Shown: positions 24,516 through 29,235 of the stretch, piece by piece | Position numbering within the stretch: the stretch's first letter is position 1 | Layout of the letters: every line of letters starts with the position of its first letter | IMG/VR virus record: IMGVR_UViG_3300000115_000124 | Coordinates: 1 to 29,235 of that record | Origin: a virus | Length of the DNA: 29,235 bases | Reading direction: 5' to 3' (one strand) | Position numbers and translations under genes: made by a program | The notes under the pieces: model-generated | Seen by the model: only the letters and a program-made list of their open reading frames with translations | Database searches by the model: none | Told to the model about the DNA's origin: nothing

Positions 24516-26168
24516 TTATAGAGTGTTTAAACCACTAACTAAAATCTTACCATAAAATTCTGGACGAACCACTTTCTTAGCGTATCTAGTCAATAGACCT
24601 TTACGTGGAGTGAAAGTATCTGGATCGTAAACCATTGGAGTCATGATTAATGGAATATATGGAGCGAATACCGCACCTGCTTCCAAGAATTGACCACCTC
24701 TGAATCCCATTAAAATGGTATTTTCAGTCATGTATGGGTTTTTGTAAACTGTGTATCTAGAATTGATAGCACCTGCTTTCTGAACACCAAACGCATAAGT
24801 AGCTTTACTTACATCACCATCTGAGTTACTAGCGTATCCTGGGATTGATTCCAAAATAGTAGCTACAGTTGGAGAACATACTAAGAAATTAGCACCACCT
24901 CTAAGAGTTTTCTGGTGAATAATGTTACTTAGTTTTTGCATTTTAGTTCCTAAAGTTTGGAACCATTGTCCCTGTGTGTTATAGAAACCAGCAGTGTTAG
25001 TAAATGCTGTTGCTGTAGGATTGATTTGCTCGTTATTAATAGCAGACCAATATTCAGTAGAAGCACCTGCAGACTCAATCAACATATCCATGATTTCAAG
25101 ATCAATCTCTAAAGAGATATACTCACTCATGATTGAAGTTAATTCAGCTTCAGCATCTAGAGAATGGTAAGCATTTAAATCTTGAGCAAATTCTGGAGTC
25201 CAGACAGCTTTTAATTTACGTGTTTTAGCAACAATCGCTTCACTTCTCATCTGAACATTAATTTCAGGGATTATGATTGGGTTGTTGTTACCATTCAATG
25301 AAGTGTTTCCTTCTTCGAAATCACCTCTATCAGCATCTGTAGTTTGAAGTACATATTCAACTGTTACTGATCCACCATCACCTGTTGGGGCAACTGAACC
25401 TGAAGAGATGAAAGATACTGTAGCACCACCTGCGTATTGTGTGAAAGCTGATAATTGAATACCATCTGCACCTGCTACGAATGATCCAGTATGTACTTGG
25501 AATGCTCTAACTGCTTCAGTATCTAGGTTACCTAAAGATGCAGTTGTAACTGTAAATTTAACGAATTCACCAGCGGCTGCAGAAGCAGAGTAAGTTGAAT
25601 CGAAATTTAAATCTGCCCAACTAGCAACTCCTAATGCTGCTTCTGAAGATGTAGTAGCTACAACTAAAGATGAAGTATCGTTGATAGAATAACTAAATCT
25701 ACCAGCACCATAAAGACCACCTGTAGCACCGTTTCCGAAAGGAGCGTTACCATCTTGATCACCGTACATTGAATCACCTTGAGAGAAAGGAGATTTTGCA
25801 GTTCCATATTGGAAATCTAGATAAAATACTAGACCTGATGGTAAGTTCATTGGTTGAACCGAAACGAATTCTTTCGCTGCGATTTGTCCAAATACTTTTC
25901 TTACCAATGGAAGAGCTACACCAGCCCATTGTGCACCTGTACCTGGACTAAATGTTCCAGCTCCAGCACCACCGCCTGTGTTTGATTCCTCAGTAACTAA
26001 TTGCTTAGCCTGATTTTCTAGGATCATAGACATATTGTTTATGTTGGTTTCGCCTTCGATACCTTCTAACAATCCTGTCTTTCCCCACTTGTTGGCTAAC
26101 CTAGCAGCATCACTTTGTAGTGATTTGTATGGGTTAGCACTTTGTAAAAGAGAATTTAATTGACTCAT
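24516..26168 (-). CDS. gp23: Major capsid protein (T4 gp23-like)
   Basis: The 550-aa protein matches the gp23 family. After an N-terminal propeptide-like region (MSQLNSLLQSANPYKSLQSD, then KWGKTGLLEGIEGETN) comes GVALPLVRKVFGQIAAKEFV (83-102) with VSVQPMNLPSGLVFYLDFQY (102-121), the gp23 core signature. Late blocks include MRSEAIVAKTRKLKAVWTPE and AQDLNAYHSLDAEAELTSIM. The C-terminus is TRYAKKVVRPEFYGKILVSG. It forms the hexamers of the prohead and, by analogy, is cleaved by gp21. Candidate sites of the T4 type (I/L-x-E) occur at residues 33-35 and 49-51. A strand-rich insertion (about 130-290) is probably surface-exposed. It follows the scaffold by 34 bases with an A-rich leader built of ACAAAA units and ends at a strong terminator. 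Confidence 0.95.
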   Translation of the reverse strand: MSQLNSLLQSANPYKSLQSDAARLANKWGKTGLLEGIEGETNINNMSMILENQAKQLVTEESNTGGGAGAGTFSPGTGAQWAGVALPLVRKVFGQIAAKEFVSVQPMNLPSGLVFYLDFQYGTAKSPFSQGDSMYGDQDGNAPFGNGATGGLYGAGRFSYSINDTSSLVVATTSSEAALGVASWADLNFDSTYSASAAAGEFVKFTVTTASLGNLDTEAVRAFQVHTGSFVAGADGIQLSAFTQYAGGATVSFISSGSVAPTGDGGSVTVEYVLQTTDADRGDFEEGNTSLNGNNNPIIIPEINVQMRSEAIVAKTRKLKAVWTPEFAQDLNAYHSLDAEAELTSIMSEYISLEIDLEIMDMLIESAGASTEYWSAINNEQINPTATAFTNTAGFYNTQGQWFQTLGTKMQKLSNIIHQKTLRGGANFLVCSPTVATILESIPGYASNSDGDVSKATYAFGVQKAGAINSRYTVYKNPYMTENTILMGFRGGQFLEAGAVFAPYIPLIMTPMVYDPDTFTPRKGLLTRYAKKVVRPEFYGKILVSGLNTL

Positions 26169-26202
26169 TTTTTTCGTGTTTTTGTTTTTGTTTTTATTAA
26201 AA

Positions 26203-27321
26203 TTAAATTATTCCGGCTAATTTTTTAAATCTACTAACCATTTCATCTGATTCAACAATTGGTTTTTTCTTAGATACTCTTGGAGAACTAGTAGATTTAG
26301 AAGCAGATCCTAATACATTTTCGTTTACTTTTTTCTTTTTAGTAACGAGGTTTTCGGAAATAGTAGAATATACTATTTTTGCTTCTTTAACTGTAGTTGC
26401 TTTATCAAAAGCGCCTAATACTTTAGCTTTTTGTGCTTCAGTTAAGTTTTTAGATTTAAAGATTTTATTTGCATAAAGAAGCTTAGCGTTCAGTAGGTTT
26501 ATTTCATTAAGTTCTAATCTTAAAGTAGCAACAGTATTCATTGCTTCTTCTAAATCTTTCTTTAAATCTTCTTTCTCATCCTTCATTCCGTCTTTGTAGC
26601 CTTCTTCTTCAGCATCAGTACGTGCATCTTCATCTATTGTTACCTCTTCTTCATCTTCAACATCAATGTCGATTTCTTCACCTTCAGATTCTTCATCTTC
26701 AGCTTCAGATCCTTCACCTGCTTCTAACTCACCAGCGGCAACCATATCTTCGATTACATCTTCAATAAATGATTTAAGGTCGTCTTCTGACATATCTTCT
26801 AAGTCGATGTCTTCATCGTCCATTCCATCCATGTCTTCTTTTTCGTCTTCCTCACCGTCTAAAAAGCCTTCTTCTTCAGCATCAGTACGTTCGTCCTCTT
26901 TCAAGTCCTCTTTTTCGTCCTTCATACCGTCCTTGTAGCCTTCTTCTTCAGCGTCTGTACGAGCATTTTCCTTAAGATCTTCATCTTTTTCTAACTCTGC
27001 TAAAATTTCGTCTAAGCTCATGTCATCTTCTTCACGCATTTTTTCAGTTTCTCTTTCGGCTTTATTATCACCGCGATCACCTTTACGCATTACTGGATTT
27101 GACATTTTCTCATCCATTTTTTCAGCATCGTCTTTACCTTCATCCATCTCGTCGTAGCCTTCATCTACATCTTCTTTATCCATTTCCTCTATTTTACTAG
27201 CGAACATAGATTGAAGTTGTGGAGTAAACGCTTCTTCAAGAGCGACTTTGGCATTTGCAATAGCTGATTCTTTTACAGCTTTAGCATCGGCAATAGCCTC
27301 TTGTAAAAATTGTCTGTTCAT
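26203..27321 (-). CDS. gp22: Prohead core scaffolding protein (T4 gp22-like)
   Basis: The 372-aa protein is very acidic. Residues 1-45 are an Ala-rich helix (MNRQFLQEAIADAKAVKESA). Residues 46-255 are dominated by Asp and Glu and contain three related repeats with core RTDAEEEGYKDG at 120-141, 144-164 and 233-254. A helical region follows with LNEINLLNAKLLYANKIFKS and LTEAQKAKVLGAFDKATTVK (about 271-312). The C-terminus is MVSRFKKLAGII, a type of ending common in T4-like scaffolds. It would form the inner core around which gp23 assembles and then be degraded by gp21. Position between protease and capsid genes matches the T4 order 21-22-23. Its leader contains a terminator for gp21 and a candidate promoter, so it opens a new transcription unit with the capsid gene. 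Confidence 0.88.
   Translation of the reverse strand: MNRQFLQEAIADAKAVKESAIANAKVALEEAFTPQLQSMFASKIEEMDKEDVDEGYDEMDEGKDDAEKMDEKMSNPVMRKGDRGDNKAERETEKMREEDDMSLDEILAELEKDEDLKENARTDAEEEGYKDGMKDEKEDLKEDERTDAEEEGFLDGEEDEKEDMDGMDDEDIDLEDMSEDDLKSFIEDVIEDMVAAGELEAGEGSEAEDEESEGEEIDIDVEDEEEVTIDEDARTDAEEEGYKDGMKDEKEDLKKDLEEAMNTVATLRLELNEINLLNAKLLYANKIFKSKNLTEAQKAKVLGAFDKATTVKEAKIVYSTISENLVTKKKKVNENVLGSASKSTSSPRVSKKKPIVESDEMVSRFKKLAGII
26560..26964 (-). repeat. Three acidic 21-22-residue repeats in the scaffold
   Basis: Copies lie at 26899-26964, 26830-26892 and 26560-26625. The first and third encode the same 22 residues although about half of their codons differ, always synonymously. The middle copy is diverged (GFLDGEEDEKEDM). 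Confidence 0.9.
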
Positions 27322-27345
27322 TTTCCTAAAATTTGTTTTTGGAAC

Positions 27346-27366
27346 TACGTTTATTCAAGAAACGTA
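27346..27366 (-). repeat. Inverted repeat in the scaffold leader
   Basis: TACGTTT and AAACGTA are separated by a seven-base loop, 24 bases before the scaffold ATG. It would fold in the 5' leader of the scaffold-capsid message. Confidence 0.45.
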
Positions 27367-27372
27367 ATGGGG

Positions 27373-27378
27373 ATTATA
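27373..27378 (-). promoter_or_regulatory. Candidate -10 box for the scaffold-capsid unit
   Basis: The coding strand reads CAATCAAATTATAATCCCCA, with a perfect TATAAT 51 bases before the scaffold ATG. The hexamer 17 bases upstream (TTCTTA) is a weak -35 match. Its position after a terminator supports a promoter. Confidence 0.4.
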
Positions 27379-27388
27379 ATTTGATTGA

Positions 27389-27407
27389 TGTCATATAAGA
27401 AATGACA
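27389..27407 (-). repeat. Second inverted repeat in the gp21-gp22 gap
   Basis: TGTCAT and ATGACA flank a seven-base loop. It lies directly upstream of the candidate TATAAT box, where an operator-like site could act, though nothing else indicates a regulator. Confidence 0.4.
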
Positions 27408-27465
27408 TATTATGCTAATACATATGTGGGGGTATTTCAAAATATAAAAAAAAATGTAAAGGAAT

Positions 27466-27490
27466 TAAAAAGCCCGCTTTCGCGGGCTTT
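27466..27490 (-). terminator. Rho-independent terminator after the prohead protease gene
   Basis: On the minus strand the stem AAAGCCCGC / GCGGGCTTT closes the tetraloop GAAA and is followed by a T-rich run. It lies 31 bases after the gp21 stop codon and separates protease from scaffold and capsid transcription. Confidence 0.92.
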
Positions 27491-27492
27491 AA

Positions 27493-27511
27493 CTTAGGAT
27501 ATTATCCTAAG
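27493..27511 (-). repeat. Eight-bp inverted repeat preceding the protease terminator
   Basis: CTTAGGAT and ATCCTAAG are separated by three bases, between the gp21 stop codon and the GC-rich terminator. The arrangement parallels 24494-24510. Confidence 0.6.
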
Positions 27512-27520
27512 AGGGGAGGG

Positions 27521-28126
27521 TTATATAATCGGACATTGTCCGTTGGAGCAAAGTATTTCGGATATAATGGAATTTACTTTTTGGTAATTAGTTTGTTTTG
27601 AAAAATCTAAACCTTCACTTACTAAATGCATAAATGAATCTGGGTTAGATGGAGTTGAAACAAAATCCCAACATAATAATTCAAAATCATCTTGAACTTC
27701 CATTAATCCACCTACATCCTTAAGTGAACCCATCCCTCGGGATGAAACACCTACTGTAATATTTGATTCAATTAATGCTTTTAAGATATTTCCGGATGGG
27801 GTAGGTAGAATTTCTATTTTACCTATTACATTATCTCCATCCCACCACATATCAGCAATGTTGTGTGATACATTTTTTAAATTAATAACAGATGATTCTG
27901 GGTGGTCTAATTCTCCCATTGCTCTATGTTCTTTAACAAGAGGAAGATATTTATTTATTTCTCTATCCCACAACTCCCTAGAATAATATCTACCATTTCC
28001 ATTTTTGATTTCAGCCGTAGCTAAAATCCCTTCAACTAAAGGTAAACCCCTTTCGGATGTTTTACCTTCTGCTAAAAATACAGGATTTGCTTTAAATATA
28101 TGGGTTTCTGTTAATAAAGTTGACAT
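27521..28126 (-). CDS. gp21: Prohead core protease (T4 gp21-like)
   Basis: The 201-aa protein carries the motifs of the T4 prohead protease family (serine peptidase). ATAEIKNGNGRYYSRELWDR (about 36-55) precedes GELDHPES (71-78), where His75 is the likely catalytic His. GVSSRGMGSL (126-135) contains the likely catalytic Ser128 or Ser129. DFELLCWDFVSTPSNPDSFM (147-166) is the conserved C-terminal block. The enzyme cleaves scaffold and the capsid propeptide during head maturation and also cleaves itself. The length is close to T4 gp21 (212). It begins one base after the upstream stop codon, so translation is coupled. A terminator follows. Confidence 0.94.
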   Translation of the reverse strand: MSTLLTETHIFKANPVFLAEGKTSERGLPLVEGILATAEIKNGNGRYYSRELWDREINKYLPLVKEHRAMGELDHPESSVINLKNVSHNIADMWWDGDNVIGKIEILPTPSGNILKALIESNITVGVSSRGMGSLKDVGGLMEVQDDFELLCWDFVSTPSNPDSFMHLVSEGLDFSKQTNYQKVNSIISEILCSNGQCPII

Positions 28127-28127
28127 A

Positions 28128-29162
28128 TTAATCTTCGTTTTGAGTTTCGTCTACTACTTCTTTTTTAGAATAAGATTTACCACACATTTTTTCATATAGT
28201 TTTTCTATTCCAGCTTTTTTCTTTTCTAAAAGCTTAATTTCTTTTTGCATTTCCTTCATCTTCTTTTTATCTACTAATTCAGATAAACTTTCATCTTCTG
28301 ATACCATAGATAATCTTTCATTTTTACTTGAAATTATTTCTTCTAAAGCCTCAATCTGCATTTCTAGTGTAGCAATCCTTCCATTATTTTCAATTTCAGC
28401 TAATTTACTATCTGTCGTTTCTTTTTTAACTGATTTTTTCTTAACTTTTATAGGTGCTTTTTCTCCTAATGGCATACTTTCCATTAAATCTACTAATGAT
28501 ATCATTTTATTTTCTTTTAATTCTACATAACCAGTACCAACATCTCCTTTAGGGAAGTCTTTTTTAGTAGCTTCTCCATATCCACCACCTTTACCAGCAT
28601 CTTTAACCATTTTACCTTTACCTAAACCTGGTAGGTCTTCTTTATATCCAATTCCTTCAATTCCAAATTGAGCATCTTCAACATAAAACAAAGCATTTTT
28701 TTCTAAGTTCTTTTGAACTATGTCTTTTAATTCTTGTTCTGTCTTATCTGAATTTTTAGGATTTTTCATTTCTGTATAATAACCACGAAGATATTCTTCA
28801 AAATTCATGTTATTAACATTGTCTTCATCCTTATAATCATACCCCGCAGTTTCTAAATCAACAACAGCTTTAGTAGGTTTTTTTTCTACTGATTTAGCTT
28901 CTTCAGCTACTAGGTTCATATTTTTATCAAAAATAGCAAACCAATCTGGTGTAGTAGGGCTTTTAGCAGAATTACCTATACCTAATGATATACTTTCTGA
29001 TATAATATGTCCATGTTTTAAACTAGCTACAGTTTCATTTAATGAAGCTGCATTACGAACCATATTTGGAAACTGTCTTTTAGCAGCCCTTATAAATGAT
29101 TCTTTATTTCCTTTACCTTCAGAAATTAAATTGTATTGTTCTTGTAATGTTTTCTGTTTCAT
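28128..29162 (-). CDS. Putative prohead core protein of unknown family
   Basis: The 344-aa product starts MKQKTLQEQYNLISEGKGNK. It contains KESFIRAAKRQFPNMVRNAA with SLNETVASLKHGHIISESIS (about 20-59), a motif I associate with proteins encoded beside portal and protease genes of aquatic T4-like phages. The middle is Gly/Lys-rich (GLGKGKMVKDAGKGGGYGEA). The C-terminal third is a Lys/Glu-rich coiled coil (about 255-330: IATLEMQIEALEEIISSKNE, then MKEMQKEIKLLEKKKAGIEK). T4 has small core proteins gp67 and gp68 at this place. This protein may take that role, but there is no sequence match to them. It is tightly coupled to gp21, one base apart. Confidence 0.72.
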   Translation of the reverse strand: MKQKTLQEQYNLISEGKGNKESFIRAAKRQFPNMVRNAASLNETVASLKHGHIISESISLGIGNSAKSPTTPDWFAIFDKNMNLVAEEAKSVEKKPTKAVVDLETAGYDYKDEDNVNNMNFEEYLRGYYTEMKNPKNSDKTEQELKDIVQKNLEKNALFYVEDAQFGIEGIGYKEDLPGLGKGKMVKDAGKGGGYGEATKKDFPKGDVGTGYVELKENKMISLVDLMESMPLGEKAPIKVKKKSVKKETTDSKLAEIENNGRIATLEMQIEALEEIISSKNERLSMVSEDESLSELVDKKKMKEMQKEIKLLEKKKAGIEKLYEKMCGKSYSKKEVVDETQNED

Positions 29163-29169
29163 TCTATTT

Positions 29170-29235
29170 TTATTTTAATAAGTCTTTTATGTCTTTGATA
29201 TAATCTAAAACTAAGTCTGTTGGTTTAACTACAGA
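29170..29235 (-). CDS. C-terminal end of an upstream gene (partial, possibly portal)
   Basis: Twenty-one codons in frame with the window edge encode SVVKPTDLVLDYIKDIKDLL plus Lys, then TAA, seven bases before the next ATG. The helical ending is not diagnostic. In T4-like order the gene upstream of the core proteins and protease is the portal (gp20) or a small core gene, so either could end here. Confidence 0.5.
   Translation of the reverse strand, partial: SVVKPTDLVLDYIKDIKDLLK

Noticed and set aside
26666-26938. Plus-strand Ser-rich 90-codon frame in the scaffold gene
   Set aside because: It is the complement of Asp/Glu codons in the acidic scaffold and has no independent support.
1-29235. 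tRNA or other structured RNA genes
   Set aside because: The gaps between genes are short and show only hairpins of terminator or leader type. No cloverleaf was seen.

Overview
The window looks like the head, neck and tail region of a T4-like contractile-tailed phage (Caudoviricetes). It is AT-rich, and every supported gene lies on the minus strand, so transcription runs from high to low coordinates. Recognisable T4-type proteins are the prohead protease (gp21), scaffold (gp22), major capsid protein (gp23), neck proteins (gp13, gp14), tail terminator (gp15), sheath (gp18), tube (gp19) and a long tape measure. Most starts are preceded by A-rich leaders with no clear Shine-Dalgarno sequence. Together with the base composition, this suggests, as an inference only, a Bacteroidetes host, probably aquatic.

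Layout in transcription order. 29235-27521: end of an unidentified gene (possibly the portal), a 344-aa putative prohead-core protein, and gp21. A terminator follows. 27321-24516: scaffold and major capsid protein, then a second terminator. 24422-20465: PhoH-family ATPase, a small beta-rich protein, gp13, gp14, gp15. 20468-9656: an accessory insertion between gp15 and the sheath. It encodes a 1938-aa collagen-like fibre, a 47-aa peptide, and three translationally coupled glycosyltransferases: an 884-aa multidomain enzyme with a GT25-like C-terminus, a GT4-like enzyme, and a homologue of the autotransporter O-heptosyltransferases Aah/TibC. 9634-5345: a repeat-containing fibre protein, a small coiled-coil protein, sheath and tube, ending in a third terminator. 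5245-1: a putative tail-assembly chaperone pair that probably uses a ribosomal frameshift, the tape measure, a 76-aa protein and the N-terminal part of another virion protein.

The most interesting proposal is that the accessory block is a self-contained fibre-glycosylation system. A fibre with about 550 Gly-x-y triplets, very rich in Ser, Thr and Asn, is followed directly by enzymes whose relatives glycosylate Ser/Thr-rich repeat adhesins (TibC/Aah) or collagen-type acceptors (some GT25 enzymes). The frameshift candidate at 4519-4525 and a ten-base motif, ATATTTATAA, recurring before seven structural genes are the next most interesting signals.

Intergenic space is short throughout. The longest gap (27322-27520) holds a terminator, three other inverted repeats and a candidate promoter. 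No tRNA, rRNA, CRISPR array, insertion sequence or integrase was seen.
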